A DNA stretch of 64,000 bases, taken from Mycobacterium colombiense CECT 3035 (GTDB lineage: Bacteria; Actinomycetota; Actinomycetes; Mycobacteriales; Mycobacteriaceae). Each line of letters opens with the position of its first letter. Position 1 is the stretch's first letter. Below are positions 8,424 to 17,770 of the stretch, one piece after another. The notes under the pieces were generated by a model, which ran no database searches, had not been told where the DNA came from, and saw only the letters and a list, made by a program, of their open reading frames with translations. The DNA is taken from assembly GCF_002105755.1 (NCBI RefSeq), contig NZ_CP020821.1, positions 2,542,001 to 2,606,000 on the forward strand. The letters run 5' to 3'. Both the position numbers and the translations under genes were made by a program.

Positions 8424-10817
8424 CTAGAGGCCCTTGGGTCGGGTCCCGATCACCCCGCCGGTCGCGAGGCGTGTCAGTTCTTCGTCGGTCAGCCCGCACC
8501 GATCGCGCAGGATCTCTTCATTGTGCTCGCCCAGCCTGGGCGGCGGCCGCAACAGCCACTGATCCTGACCGGCAAGCCGGGCGAACGGCGGGCACGGGTA
8601 CAGCCCGAGGCCAGTACTCGCGTGGTGCAGCGACTCGAAAAAGCCGCGCTCGCGCAGTTGCGGGTTGTCGGTGACCAGCGACGGTGACACCACCGGGGCC
8701 GCGGGAACACCCGCGCCTGCCAACCTCTCCACCGTCGGGTCGAGTGGCTGCCCGGCGAACCAGTCCGCCAGCCGGCCGTCGATGTCGTCGGCTCGTTCTC
8801 GCCGCCCGGCGATCGTGGACAACGCGTCGTCGCCGCACCAGGCCGGTCGGCCCATCACGTCCACCAGCGCGCGCCACTGCGGGTCGTCGCGAACGGTGAT
8901 CGCGATCCAGTCGTCGGATCCGGCGCAGCGATAGATGTTCTGGATCGCCGCGCCGTGACCGCGGTTGCCGCGACGGCTCAGCGTCGCCCCGAAGACTTCG
9001 GATTCGATCGCCTGGATCGCGGTGGCGTTGAGCACCGTTTCGAGCATCGGCAGCTCCACCAGCTGTCCCGTCCCGGTGCGTTCGGCGAAGTTCAGCGCGG
9101 CCAGCACCGCGAAGGCGGCGTGCACACCGGCCAACGGATCGCAGGCCCCGCGCGGTGTCACCGGCGGCGCGTCGGGCAGGCCGGTCACCCAGGCCAGGCC
9201 GGCGATCTGTTCCATGGTGGGAGCGAACCCGACGCGATCCCGCCATGGCCCCTCGACACCGAACGCGGGCATCCGGGCGAACACCAGTTTTGGGTTGACG
9301 GCGCGCAGCACGTCGTCGGTGAGCCCGAATTGCTCCATCACCCGCGGCGAGAAGTTCTCGATCACGACGTCGGCGCCGGCGACCAACTCGGTGAACAGGC
9401 GGCGACCCTGCTCGGAGCCCAAATCCAGTGTGACCGAACGCTTGTTGGTGTTCATCGCGTGGAACACCCAGCCGTATTCCCACCAGTCGTCCACGTCGGT
9501 GCGCATCCCGCCGGAGTATCGGATGCCGTCCGGACGCTGGATCGACTCGATCTTGACGACGTCGGCGCCGAAGGCTGCCAGCAGATGGGTAGCGGCCGGC
9601 CCGGCCCAGAAGGCGGTCAGGTCGACGATGCGAACGCCGGCCAACGGCAGCCCGTCCAGTTCCGGAGCGGCGTCGGATTCCGCACGGCGCCAAGGGGACT
9701 CGCCATCGGCCTCACCACACACGGGCGTGTCACCCACGGGTGCGGGCGCACACACCGACATCAGCCAGGGCGGCCGGGGCTGGTCGAACCCGGCGGGGTT
9801 GTGGCAGAAGACCCCACGCTCGCGCACGTACTGCAGCTCCCGGATGGTGGAGCCGTTGCCCAGCGCGGCGATCGGCAGCCGGAACAGTTGCCCGAGTTCG
9901 ACGATCTCGGCGACGGTGCGCTCGGCCAGCCACGGGCGGATCTGCTCGCGGATCAGGTCGCGATACTGCCACCGGCCGATCTGGAACCGCAGCTGTTCGA
10001 TCTCCTCCAATTGCGGGCATTCGACCATCGCGGCGAAGTCGAGCCACTGCTGACCGGTGACCATGGTGATCCCGACGTAGCCGTCCTTGGCGGGTTCGAT
10101 CGACGGGACCTCGGTGGTTCGCCGGATCGGCGGGACGCGCAGCAACTGCGAGTGCAGCCATTCGCTGCTCTGCATCGTGGTCAGCGCTTCCAGCATGGAC
10201 AGGTCCAGGTGCTCGCCGGGCCCGCCGCGCTCGACGCGACGGCGCAGCGCCAGGGCGCCGAACGCGGCGAATACGCCACCCATGTACTCGCCCAGATCGC
10301 CGCCGATGGAGATCGGCGGCCCGGCCGGATCGCCGCGGAAGCCGGGCGAACCCGCAAACGCCTGCAGGGTGAACTCGGTGGCGGCCCGCTCCGCGTAGGG
10401 TCCGTCCCAGCCGAAGTCGGAGACGCTGACGATGATCGCCCGCGGCGAGTCTTGCAGCAGCTGTGGTGGGTCGACGCCGAGCGCCGCGGCGCGGGCCCGG
10501 CCAGCGGTCACGACGACGACGTCGGCGCCGGCCAGTTCGTCGCGATAGCGCTGCGAGTCGGGCGCCCAAGTCATGCTGCGCTTGCCCGCGTTAAGGTAGC
10601 TGAAAAACGGCCCGGTGCGGTCCTGGGGAATCGAGGAGCCGCTGGCGGAGTAGCGCCGCAACCAATCCCCTTGCGGCGGTTCGATTTTGTGGACCTGCGC
10701 GCCGGCGTCGCGCAGCAGCTTCCCGCAGTAGCTGCCCGCTATCCGGTCACTGATCTCGACGACACGCAAATCGTGTAGCGGCGTCGGCCGGCCTTCGGAC
10801 CGCTCGCTCAATTGCAC
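8424..10817 (-). CDS. Tandem (two-domain) CaiB/BaiF family III CoA-transferase
   Basis: A 797-residue protein made of two family III CoA-transferase domains. The first covers roughly residues 12-380 (LRVVEISDRIAGSYCGKLL, then AGAQVHKIEPPQGD, then GGDLGEYMGGVFAAFGAL). The second covers roughly 405-790 (VRIVDLTAFWAGPAATHLL, then GADVVKIESIQRPDG, then ACDPLAGVHAAFAVL). Each has an Asp in the region of the catalytic aspartate (GDLGEYMGG and CDPLAGV). Most relatives are about 400 residues and dimerise as interlocked rings, so this is a covalently linked pseudo-dimer. It starts at GTG 10817, divergent from the GntR gene. It would move CoA between acids without ATP. Confidence 0.88.
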   Translation of the reverse strand: MQLSERSEGRPTPLHDLRVVEISDRIAGSYCGKLLRDAGAQVHKIEPPQGDWLRRYSASGSSIPQDRTGPFFSYLNAGKRSMTWAPDSQRYRDELAGADVVVVTAGRARAAALGVDPPQLLQDSPRAIIVSVSDFGWDGPYAERAATEFTLQAFAGSPGFRGDPAGPPISIGGDLGEYMGGVFAAFGALALRRRVERGGPGEHLDLSMLEALTTMQSSEWLHSQLLRVPPIRRTTEVPSIEPAKDGYVGITMVTGQQWLDFAAMVECPQLEEIEQLRFQIGRWQYRDLIREQIRPWLAERTVAEIVELGQLFRLPIAALGNGSTIRELQYVRERGVFCHNPAGFDQPRPPWLMSVCAPAPVGDTPVCGEADGESPWRRAESDAAPELDGLPLAGVRIVDLTAFWAGPAATHLLAAFGADVVKIESIQRPDGIRYSGGMRTDVDDWWEYGWVFHAMNTNKRSVTLDLGSEQGRRLFTELVAGADVVIENFSPRVMEQFGLTDDVLRAVNPKLVFARMPAFGVEGPWRDRVGFAPTMEQIAGLAWVTGLPDAPPVTPRGACDPLAGVHAAFAVLAALNFAERTGTGQLVELPMLETVLNATAIQAIESEVFGATLSRRGNRGHGAAIQNIYRCAGSDDWIAITVRDDPQWRALVDVMGRPAWCGDDALSTIAGRRERADDIDGRLADWFAGQPLDPTVERLAGAGVPAAPVVSPSLVTDNPQLRERGFFESLHHASTGLGLYPCPPFARLAGQDQWLLRPPPRLGEHNEEILRDRCGLTDEELTRLATGGVIGTRPKGL

Positions 10818-10847
10818 CCGCCCTTCCGATCGACACGCGACCAGAGA

Positions 10848-10878
10848 AGCTATTTATATCATTACTGCTAAAATAGCT
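10848..10878. promoter_or_regulatory. Inverted repeat, candidate GntR operator
   Basis: AGCTATTT (10848-10855) and AAATAGCT (10871-10878) are perfect 8-bp arms with a 15-bp spacer. On the minus strand the right side reads GCTATTTTAGC, a member of the CTATNWTAG group. It lies between the divergent CoA-transferase (10817) and GntR regulator (10911), the usual place for an autoregulatory operator. Confidence 0.6.
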
Positions 10879-10910
10879 AAGCCAGCGAGTTGCTTTGTTT
10901 CGAGGATCGG

Positions 10911-11732
10911 ATGACCGCCTTGGGAATTGGCCCCGACGCCCGGCGCCGGTTGTCGGCGCCGCGGATCGCCGAAATCGTAGCCGACGAGTTGCGCCGTCAG
11001 ATCATCGACGGCGAGCTCGCGGACGGTGATCTCCTGCCGCGCCAAGAGGTGCTCGTCGAACAGTTCAACGTCAGCTTGGTGTCGCTGCGCGAAGCGCTGC
11101 GGATCCTGGAAACCGAGGGGCTGGTTTCGGTGCGGCGGGGCAACCGCGGCGGTGCCGTCGTCCACGCCCCGGCGAAGACCAGCGCCGCGTACATGCTCGG
11201 CTTGTTGTTGCAGAGCGAGTCCGTCGAGGTCACCGATCTCGGCATGGCGTTGCAGGAACTCGAGCCCGCCTGCGCCGCGCTGGCCGCCCGCCGGCCGGAC
11301 CGGGCGGACACCCTGGTGCCCGAGCTCACCCGGATCAACGAGTCGATGGCCGAAAACCTGGACGACGGACGGCTTTTCACTGAAATCGGCCGTGAATTCC
11401 ACGATCAGGTCGTCCGCGGCTGCGGCAATCACACGATCATTGCGGTGGTGGGCAGCCTGGAGACGCTGTGGACCAGCCACGAACGGCAGTGGGCCGACGA
11501 GAGCGCGTCGCGCGGCACTTACCCCTCCCTCACCCAGCGCCGCGCGGCGCTCAACACTCACGTCAAGCTGACGGAGACGATCGCCGACGGTGACGTCGAC
11601 CGGGCCCGGCGCATCGCGGGTCGCCATCTGGCCGACACGCAGACCTATGTCCTGTCCGGCCAGCACGATCAACGCATCTACGCGCTCTCCCCGCAGGCGT
11701 TGGCGCGGCCGCGCGATATCCGGCACTCCTGA
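10911..11732 (+). CDS. GntR-family (FadR/FCD type) transcriptional regulator
   Basis: A 273-residue regulator started at ATG 10911 (GAGGAT just upstream). The N-terminal winged helix is clear: IAEIVADELRRQIIDGEL, LLPRQEVLVEQFNVSLVSLREALRILETEGL and a glycine-rich wing VRRGNRGGAVV. A C-terminal all-helical FCD domain follows (about residues 95-250), with EFHDQVVRGCGNHTI carrying candidate His/Asp metal ligands. FCD regulators sense organic acids or acyl-CoAs. It is divergent from the fused CoA transferase, with a 31-bp inverted repeat between, so it probably represses that operon and itself, and possibly the similar sites elsewhere in the window. Confidence 0.9.
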   Translation: MTALGIGPDARRRLSAPRIAEIVADELRRQIIDGELADGDLLPRQEVLVEQFNVSLVSLREALRILETEGLVSVRRGNRGGAVVHAPAKTSAAYMLGLLLQSESVEVTDLGMALQELEPACAALAARRPDRADTLVPELTRINESMAENLDDGRLFTEIGREFHDQVVRGCGNHTIIAVVGSLETLWTSHERQWADESASRGTYPSLTQRRAALNTHVKLTETIADGDVDRARRIAGRHLADTQTYVLSGQHDQRIYALSPQALARPRDIRHS

Positions 11733-11751
11733 AGGGCGGCCTGCAACGGTG

Positions 11752-12468
11752 ATGCGAACCGCATTGGTCACCGGCGGCAGCGGCGGGATCGGAAAGGGCT
11801 GTGCCCGCAAGCTGGTTGAGCGCGGCTACGATGTGGTGCTCTCGGCGCGCCGCGAGGCCCCGTTACGTGCCGCCGCCGAGGAGATCGGTGCCCGCCATAT
11901 CGTGGCCGACGCGTCCGACCCCGACGGATTCCCCGCTGCGATAAGCACATTGGAGACGATCGACCTCGTCGTTCACGCGGCCGGTGCGCTCGGGGGTACC
12001 TACGCGCGCAAGCAGACCTTCGACCAATGGCAAGCCATCATGTCGGCCAATCTGGATTCGTGCTTCGTGGTGACGTCCGCGGTGCTGCCGAAAATGACGG
12101 CGGGCTCGCGGCTGGTGTTCATCTCGTCGTCGGCGGCGCACGAGCCGATGCCGGCCCGCACCGCCTATTCCGCGTCCAAGGCCGGCATGAACGCGTTCGC
12201 GCGCGCCCTGGCGCTCGAGGTCGACCGCGACGGCATCAGCGTGCACATCGTCACGCCGGGGCCGGTGGCCACCGAAATGCTGCAGGACGTCCCGTTCGAG
12301 ATGTACGCCATCGCGGTGTCCGACGTCGCCGAGGCGGTCGCCTGGCTGGACACCGTCGATCCGTCGGTCGATCTGCCGGAGATCCGGCTGTCCGCCGTGG
12401 AGCGCGGTCCCTTCGCGCGACCGCCCGTGGTGCCCACCGAGGCGCGGCGACGCGCGCAAGGCGGTTGA
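11752..12468 (+). CDS. Short-chain dehydrogenase/reductase
   Basis: A 238-residue Rossmann-fold SDR. It shows the cofactor motif TGGSGGIGKG, VVHAAGA (the NNAG position), the catalytic Ser in ISSSAAHE, and the YSASK pair for Tyr and Lys, then TPGPVATEM. It starts at ATG 11752, 19 bp after the GntR stop, so it is probably in the same transcript. Such enzymes interconvert an alcohol and a ketone with NAD(P)(H), for example the 3-hydroxyacyl or ring-hydroxyl step of a degradation pathway. The specific substrate is unknown. Confidence 0.88.
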   Translation: MRTALVTGGSGGIGKGCARKLVERGYDVVLSARREAPLRAAAEEIGARHIVADASDPDGFPAAISTLETIDLVVHAAGALGGTYARKQTFDQWQAIMSANLDSCFVVTSAVLPKMTAGSRLVFISSSAAHEPMPARTAYSASKAGMNAFARALALEVDRDGISVHIVTPGPVATEMLQDVPFEMYAIAVSDVAEAVAWLDTVDPSVDLPEIRLSAVERGPFARPPVVPTEARRRAQGG

Positions 12469-12471
12469 GGA

Positions 12472-13331
12472 CTACCGCGCCGGGAAGGCTTTGATCACCG
12501 ATTCGCCGAACTCGTGCAGGGAGTCCGGGGCGGCGAAATCGGCGAACCATATGTAGAACCGCCCGACGCCCCGGGCTGCCAGGCCGCGGAAGTGCCCGAT
12601 CAGCTCGTCGGCGTCGCCGCAGACCAGCCCGGACCCGAGGTTGCCGAAGCGACGGGTGCTCACCTCGCGCACGGCGTCGGGGTCGGCGCCCGACCGCACG
12701 AAGCCCACCATCTGCTGGATCGACACCCGCGCCGTTCCCGCGGCCGGAGCGAGCTTCGGCAGCCTGTCCAGCTGGTTGGCCGGTAGATTCCACCAATCCG
12801 CGTATCTGCGAACGAGTTCCATCATCTTGGGCCCGCTCCCACCCAGAACCAGCGGTATCGGGTAGCTTCGGCGCGGAGATTGCGGGGCCGGCCCGGGTTG
12901 TTCGCCGTTGTCGCCCCAGTACCGCCTGATCAGTTCCAGGTGGCGGCCGAGCTGTTCGACCCGTGCCCGCGGATCCTGTTGGCCGACATCGAATCTCGCG
13001 AATTCCGCCGGCCACGATCCCGCCCCAGGCCCAACTCGAACCTGCCCCCGGAGGCCTCCGACAACGTGACGGCCTGCTTGGCGAGCACGGCAGGATGCCG
13101 AAACGCGTCACACAGCACCAGGTGACCGATCCGCAGCCGCTGGGTCTTGGCCGCCACCCAGGTGGCAACGCCCATTGCCTCCCAGATGCTTTCGTCGGGA
13201 AGCCCGGGCGCCTCGAGGTGATCGATGAAGGCGATCCCGTCGAAGCCGCTGGCCTCGGCGTGACGTGCCCGGTCCGCGATGTCGGCCGCCGACAATCGCA
13301 CCTGCGGCAAGAACAGATACCACTCGGCCAT
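12472..13331 (-). pseudogene. LLM-class F420-type oxidoreductase, broken by a -1 frameshift
   Basis: The N-terminal part (13331 down to about 13025: WYLFLPQVRLS, GFDGIAFIDHLEAPG, GHLVLCDAFRHPA, GGRFELGLG) and the C-terminal part (about 13023 down to 12472: WPAEFARFDVGQQDP, PIPLVLGGSGPKMMELV, WWNLPANQLDRL) are in different frames. They join perfectly if one G is added to the run of four G on the coding strand near 13023, giving LGLGAGSWPAEF and about 286 residues, the family's usual length. Relatives are luciferase-like enzymes that use F420 or flavin. The break looks like a homopolymer base-call loss and the gene may be intact in the organism. Confidence 0.82.
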
Positions 13332-13384
13332 GCGCCACCTCTGCGTCGGGACCCGTGCGATTGACGGCTCGGCTAGTTTATTAT

Positions 13385-13400
13385 CTTTACTATGTTAGAG
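13385..13400. promoter_or_regulatory. CTATNWTAG-type site before the acyl-CoA dehydrogenase operon
   Basis: TTTACTATGTTAGAG precedes the start at 13406 and matches TTTACTATTTTAGA at 6852-6866 at all but one base. It lies in a short AT-rich patch between the divergent luciferase-like gene (start 13331) and the operon. Confidence 0.45.
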
Positions 13401-13405
13401 GTCTT

Positions 13406-14476
13406 ATGGATGTCGGGCTGAACCCGGAGCAGCTCTCGCTGCGCGACACCGTACGCGACATATTGCGTACGGAGTGCCCGCCCGACGCCGCTCGTCAAGC
13501 GATGACCGATCCGGAGCGCTGGCGCACGCTGTGGAAGACCGTCGTCGACCTCGGCTGGACCGAGCTCGCCGCCCCGGATGCCGGCGACTACGGACCGGTC
13601 GAGCTTGCCGTGGTCCTCGAGGAGTGCGGCGCCGCCCTCGCACCAATTCCGTTGCTGAGCAGCGTCGGTCTGGCCGCGGGCCTGTTGCGCAGCACCGGGC
13701 TCGACTCGATGCTGACCGACATCGCGGGCGGCGTCGTGGCCACCGTGGCCGTCCACGCCCAGGGGGCCCGGCTGCCCGGCGCGCCGATGACGCTGCGCCA
13801 GGGACGTCTGCGCGGCACGGCGGTTGGCGTCCCCAACCTGTCGCGCGCAGAGCTCGTCGTCACCCTGGCCCGCTCCGACGACGGCGGCACCGTGGCGGCC
13901 GTCGCCCGCTGCGGCGACGGGGTCACCGCGGTGCCGGCGGCCGAATCCACCGATCCCGCTCAGCCGTTGGCACGCGTCGAGATCGACGCGGAGCCCGTCG
14001 CGGTTGCACCCGTCGACCTCGAGTCGGCCTTCGCGGCGCCCTGGGTGGCCGCGGCCGCCGACCTCCTCGGCGTGGCGAGTGCGGCGTTGCACCGCTCGGT
14101 CGAGTACGCGAAGTCGCGGTGTCAGTTCGGCCTGCCGATCGGCGCGTTCCAGGGCGTCAAACACGCGCTGGCCGACAACTACGTCAGCGTCGAGCGCGCC
14201 CGCAGCCTGACCTACGCCGCGGCGGCCCGGCTCGCCGATCCGGCCCCGGCACCGACCGAGGTGTGGACCGCCGCGGCGCTGGCCAAGGCGGCGGCCAACG
14301 ACGCGGCGAGCGGCTGCGCGCGCACCGCGGTCCAGGTGCACGGCGCCCTCGGGCAGACCTGGGAGCACGACGCCCACCTCTATGTCCGGCGCGCCTGGCA
14401 GGGCGCCGCCGTGCTGGGCGACAGCCGCTCGCTGTATGACGAGGTGGGCCGCCGGTTCTGCGGGGGTGCCGCATGA
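13406..14476 (+). CDS. Acyl-CoA dehydrogenase (FadE-like, partner subunit)
   Basis: A 356-residue ACAD from ATG 13406. It is shorter than the classical 380-400 and divergent in the N-terminal helical domain. The C-terminal half has SRCQFGLPIGAFQGVKHALAD (flavin-domain helix) and the VQVHGALGQTWEHDAHLYVRR signature, typical of one subunit of the heteromeric alpha2beta2 ACADs that mycobacteria use on steroid-CoA side chains and rings. The next gene supplies the GGTSEVQ-type subunit. It starts an operon of four ACAD genes and a ligase on this strand. Which subunit supplies the catalytic base is not certain from this reading. Confidence 0.88.
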   Translation: MDVGLNPEQLSLRDTVRDILRTECPPDAARQAMTDPERWRTLWKTVVDLGWTELAAPDAGDYGPVELAVVLEECGAALAPIPLLSSVGLAAGLLRSTGLDSMLTDIAGGVVATVAVHAQGARLPGAPMTLRQGRLRGTAVGVPNLSRAELVVTLARSDDGGTVAAVARCGDGVTAVPAAESTDPAQPLARVEIDAEPVAVAPVDLESAFAAPWVAAAADLLGVASAALHRSVEYAKSRCQFGLPIGAFQGVKHALADNYVSVERARSLTYAAAARLADPAPAPTEVWTAAALAKAAANDAASGCARTAVQVHGALGQTWEHDAHLYVRRAWQGAAVLGDSRSLYDEVGRRFCGGAA

Positions 14477-14529
14477 GCCGCACCGGCGACGATGCAGAGC
14501 GCAGCGATGAGGAGGAGTGGTGCGCATGA
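14473..14529 (+). repeat. MIRU-type repeat at a stop/start junction, copy 1
   Basis: The sequence between the stop at 14474-14476 and the start at 14526 contains GATGCAGAGCGCAGCGATGA followed by GGAGGAGTGG. It nearly matches the copies at 17714-17770 and 51052-51096. Mycobacterial interspersed repetitive units of this type insert at overlapping ATGA junctions and carry the ribosome-binding sequence for the next gene. Confidence 0.75.
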
Positions 14530-15632
14530 GCGCCCTGGTGCAGGAATTCGGTGCGTGGCTCGCGGAGTTTCTGCCCGACGACTACTACGCGGACTATCGG
14601 CAATACCGCTGGGACCTGGGGTTGCGGCGCGATTACCAGCGGGCCTCGTTCGAGGCCGGCTGGCTACAGCCGACCTGGCCCCGCGAGCACGGCGGTCGAT
14701 CGCTGGGCCTGCGCGACGCCATGGAAGTCCGGATCGAGGCGGCGCTGCGGTCCGCGCCTAAGCTGCCCAACGTCCAGGGTCCCGGTGTCGCCGCGCCCGG
14801 CATCCGTCAATTCGGGACGCCCGCCCAGATCGAGCGTTACCTCGTTCCACTGCTGCGTGGCGACGAGTGGTGGGCGCTGGGCATGTCCGAGCCCGAGGCG
14901 GGATCGGATTTCGCCGGCCTGCGCACCCGAGCGGTGCGTGACGGCGACGTATTCCGGGTCAACGGCCACAAGATCTGGACCACCCACGCGCACCTGTCGC
15001 GGTGGTGCACCCTGTACGCCCGCACCGATCCGGAAGCGCCGAAACACCGTGGCATCTCCTGCCTCATCCTCGATCTGCATTCCCCGGGGGTCAGGATCGA
15101 GCCCATCCGGATGGCGTCGATCTCCGACGAGACGTTCTGCGAGGTCTTCCTCGACGACGTCGAGGTGCCGGCCGATAATCTGCTGGGGCCGCTGAACGGC
15201 GGCTGGAACGTCGCCCTGTCGTCGCTGCATCATGAGCGCCAGATGATCTGGATCATGAATTGGGTCGAGATCAAGCGCGGGCTCGACTCGGTGCGCGAGG
15301 CCGCCTCCGCGGACTCGCGCCGGGACGTGTACGCCGAACTCGGTTCGCTGCTCGCGGATGCCGAAGCGTTGCGGGCCACCGGGTATCGCGCCTTGGGCAA
15401 CGAGCTCGCGGGACGGCCCAGCTCGGAGGCCGACACCATGAAGCTGCTCGGATCGCTTACCCTGCAGCGTGTTTGGGAGCTGAGTGCGGCCGCCGCGGGA
15501 CCGGATTCGGCCACCGATCCGGATCTACTGTTCGAGCGTCAGGACGCGCTGGCCGCAACGATCTACGGCGGAACGTCGGAGGTTCAGCGCAACATCATCG
15601 CCGAGCGGCTGCTCGGGTTGCCGAAGGGATGA
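14526..15632 (+). CDS. Acyl-CoA dehydrogenase (FadE-like, GGTSEVQ subunit)
   Basis: A 368-residue ACAD from ATG 14526, where the repeat supplies GAGGAGGAG. Hallmarks are WALGMSEPEAGSDFAGLRTRA (flavin and substrate loop), KIWTTHAHLSRWCTLYARTD, and the C-terminal IYGGTSEVQRNIIAERLLG that contacts FAD across the subunit interface. It is the natural partner of the preceding gene, in which the complementary HGxxGxTWEHD signature is found. It removes two hydrogens from an acyl-CoA and passes electrons to ETF. Its stop overlaps the start of the next ACAD (ATGA at 15629). Confidence 0.9.
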   Translation: MSALVQEFGAWLAEFLPDDYYADYRQYRWDLGLRRDYQRASFEAGWLQPTWPREHGGRSLGLRDAMEVRIEAALRSAPKLPNVQGPGVAAPGIRQFGTPAQIERYLVPLLRGDEWWALGMSEPEAGSDFAGLRTRAVRDGDVFRVNGHKIWTTHAHLSRWCTLYARTDPEAPKHRGISCLILDLHSPGVRIEPIRMASISDETFCEVFLDDVEVPADNLLGPLNGGWNVALSSLHHERQMIWIMNWVEIKRGLDSVREAASADSRRDVYAELGSLLADAEALRATGYRALGNELAGRPSSEADTMKLLGSLTLQRVWELSAAAAGPDSATDPDLLFERQDALAATIYGGTSEVQRNIIAERLLGLPKG

Positions 15633-16785
15633 CGACCATGGATTACGACCTCGGCGACGACGCCGGGCAACTGCGCGGCCACCTGCGCGAGCTGGTTGCC
15701 AACCACATCCCCGCCGACTTTCTGGGTGCCTGCACCGAGAACCCGCAGGACCTCGCCACCACCGAGACGTTCTGCAAACTGCTGGCCACCGAGGGGCTGC
15801 TGGCGCTGGCGTGGCCGAAAGAGCATGGCGGCGGCGGTGGTTCGGTCTGGCAGCAGACGGTGCTGCGCGAGGAGATGTGGGCCCAGCACGAGCCGCGCGG
15901 CCCGCAATACATGGGGATCAACTGGGTCGGTCCCGCGCTGATGCGGTACGGGACGGCCGAACAGAAGGCCAAGCACCTGTCCGCCATCGCCTCCGGAGAC
16001 GTGATCTGGTGCCAGGGCTTTTCGGAGCCGGAGGCCGGCACCGACCTGGTGTCGTTGCGTACCCGCGCCGTCGCCGACGGTGATGGCTGGCGCATCACGG
16101 GCCAGAAGGTGTGGACGTCGTACGCGCTGATGGCATCCTGGTGCGTGTTGGCCGCGTGCACCGATCCCGAGGCTCCAAAACACAAGCGGCTCACCCTGTT
16201 TCTGATCCCGATGGACCGGGCCGGCTTCACCGTCCGGCCGATTCCGTCGATGCTCGGACCGCACCACCTGAACGAGATGTTCTTAGACGACGTGCAGGCG
16301 TTCCCGGGCGACGTGCTCGGCGAGGTCGGTGACGGATGGCGGGTGATGCGCGAAGCCCTGGCTTTCGAGCGGGTGGGCATCGCCCGCTACGCGCGCTGTG
16401 AGTCGCTGCTCGAACGCATGCGCGCCCAACTCGGCGACGACTGGGAGCAGCTGCCCGAAACGATCCGCACCCGCTGGGTGCGCGCACTCGTCGACCTACG
16501 AGTCGCCCGCTTGCTGGCCTATCGCGCGGTCTCGCTGCAGGACGACCCGGCGGCGGGGCCGCGGCCAGCGCCGCGCGCATCATCACCACGACGTGCGACC
16601 AACTCGTCGCGGAGCTGCTGTTCGACGTGCTGGGCCCGACGGCGCTGGACAGCGGAACCTCCGCGGCGCTGCACGGGGCCATCGAAGACCATTGGCGTTA
16701 CGCACAAGCGGCGACCGTCGCATCGGGCACCATCGAGGTGCAGCGCATGCTGGTGGCACGAGACGTGTTGGGAGAACACAGGTGA
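15629..16785 (+). pseudogene. Acyl-CoA dehydrogenase broken by a -1 frameshift
   Basis: From ATG 15629 the frame gives a normal ACAD (AWPKEHGGGG, WCQGFSEPEAGTDLVSLRTRA, KVWTSYALMASWCVLAA, DDVQAFPGDVLGEVGDGWRVM) up to LQDDPAAG near 16557. The rest, with CDQLVAELLFDVLGPTALDSG and ASGTIEVQRMLVARDVLG, is in the next frame and ends with the stop at 16783-16785. Adding one G to the four-G run near 16555-16558 restores a 385-residue protein. The stop then overlaps the next start (GTGA), as expected of an intact operon. A homopolymer base-call error is the simplest explanation. Confidence 0.85.
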
Positions 16786-17717
16786 AAACCGATCTACCAC
16801 AAGACATCAGCGACTTCGCCGCCGTCGCCGCCAAGCGGCTCACCCGGCTGGGCGGACCGCAGGCCGCGCTGCGCGCCGAGACCGACGAGGCCATCCGGGA
16901 CGCCGCGCGCGCCGCGCTGAACGACGTCGGCGCTTTCGACCTGGACGTGCGCTCGGCGCCCGACGACCTACTGGCCGCGGCGGTGCTGTGCCAGGCCGCC
17001 GGCGCGACCGTGCTCCCCTACCCGCTGGTGGAGGAGCTGCTGGCGATCGACGGCGCGCGCCTGGCCCTGGTCAACCCGAAAGCCCCGCGCATCGACCACG
17101 GCGATCTGGCCGGTGACTGGGTCGCCGCGGACCTGGACGGCAATCGGTACCGGCCGCAGCCGGGCTCGCGGACCGGCGCCAAGCTGGGACCGTTCCTGGT
17201 CCCGGCCACCGTGAGCGCACCCGAGGGAACCGTCGGGGCCGCCGACGTTAATCTTCATCTCGTGCTGGGATCATGGCGGATTCTGGGGGCGCTGCAGCAG
17301 TCGTTGCGCATTGTCACCGAGCATGTACGCGCCCGGATTCAGTTCGGCAAGCCGCTCGCGGATTTTCAGGCGGTCAGATTCACCGTCGCCGACGCGGCCG
17401 TCGCGGTCCGCGGACTGCACGAACTCGCGAAATTCACCATCTGCCGCCCGGATTCGCTTCCGGCGCAGATTCATTCGGCCGATGCCCTGATTCTGCGACT
17501 CAAGGCCGCCGACACGGCACGCCAGGTGATGCGCTCGTCGCACCAGTTGCTCGGAGCGCTGGGCTTTTGCGACGAGTCCGACGTCAGCGTGCTCGATCGG
17601 CACACCCAACCGCTGATGCGGCTGCCGGTGGGCACCGAGGAGCTCGCCGTGCGCCTGATGTCCTGCGTGTCGGACGGGTCGTTCGAGACGCTGTTCAGCG
17701 AGCCGGTATCGGCATGA
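16782..17717 (+). CDS. Acyl-CoA dehydrogenase-like partner subunit
   Basis: A 311-residue, short ACAD-type protein from GTG 16782 (overlaps the upstream stop by GTGA). The recognisable flavin-domain helix is ARIQFGKPLADFQAVRFTVAD, followed by ADTARQVMRSSHQLLGALGFCDESD in the position of the HGxxG loop. The N-terminal domain is reduced (SDFAAVAAKRLTRLGG, then DDLLAAAVLCQAAGATVLPYPLVEEL). It forms the second subunit with the preceding ACAD, as in heteromeric FadE pairs. A MIRU-type repeat follows directly and leads into the ligase gene. Confidence 0.82.
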   Translation: MKTDLPQDISDFAAVAAKRLTRLGGPQAALRAETDEAIRDAARAALNDVGAFDLDVRSAPDDLLAAAVLCQAAGATVLPYPLVEELLAIDGARLALVNPKAPRIDHGDLAGDWVAADLDGNRYRPQPGSRTGAKLGPFLVPATVSAPEGTVGAADVNLHLVLGSWRILGALQQSLRIVTEHVRARIQFGKPLADFQAVRFTVADAAVAVRGLHELAKFTICRPDSLPAQIHSADALILRLKAADTARQVMRSSHQLLGALGFCDESDVSVLDRHTQPLMRLPVGTEELAVRLMSCVSDGSFETLFSEPVSA

Positions 17718-17770
17718 GCCCCGCCGGTGACGATGCAGAGCGAAGCGATGAGGAGGAGCGGCGCAGATGA
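17714..17770 (+). repeat. MIRU-type repeat at a stop/start junction, copy 2
   Basis: It spans from the ATGA holding the stop at 17715-17717 to the ATGA that starts the ligase at 17767. It contains GATGCAGAGCGAAGCGATGA and GGAGGAGCGG, differing from copy 1 (14473-14529) at only a few bases, and gives the ligase a strong ribosome-binding site. Confidence 0.78.

Noticed and set aside
8955..10778. 607-residue open frame on the plus strand
   Set aside because: Antisense shadow of the fused CoA transferase; low-complexity Arg/Gly/Asp composition and no motif.
8424..10817. Two separate CoA-transferase genes with a missed stop
   Set aside because: The frame is continuous through the linker near residues 380-405, with no plausible stop-start or ribosome-binding site inside, so a real fusion is better supported.
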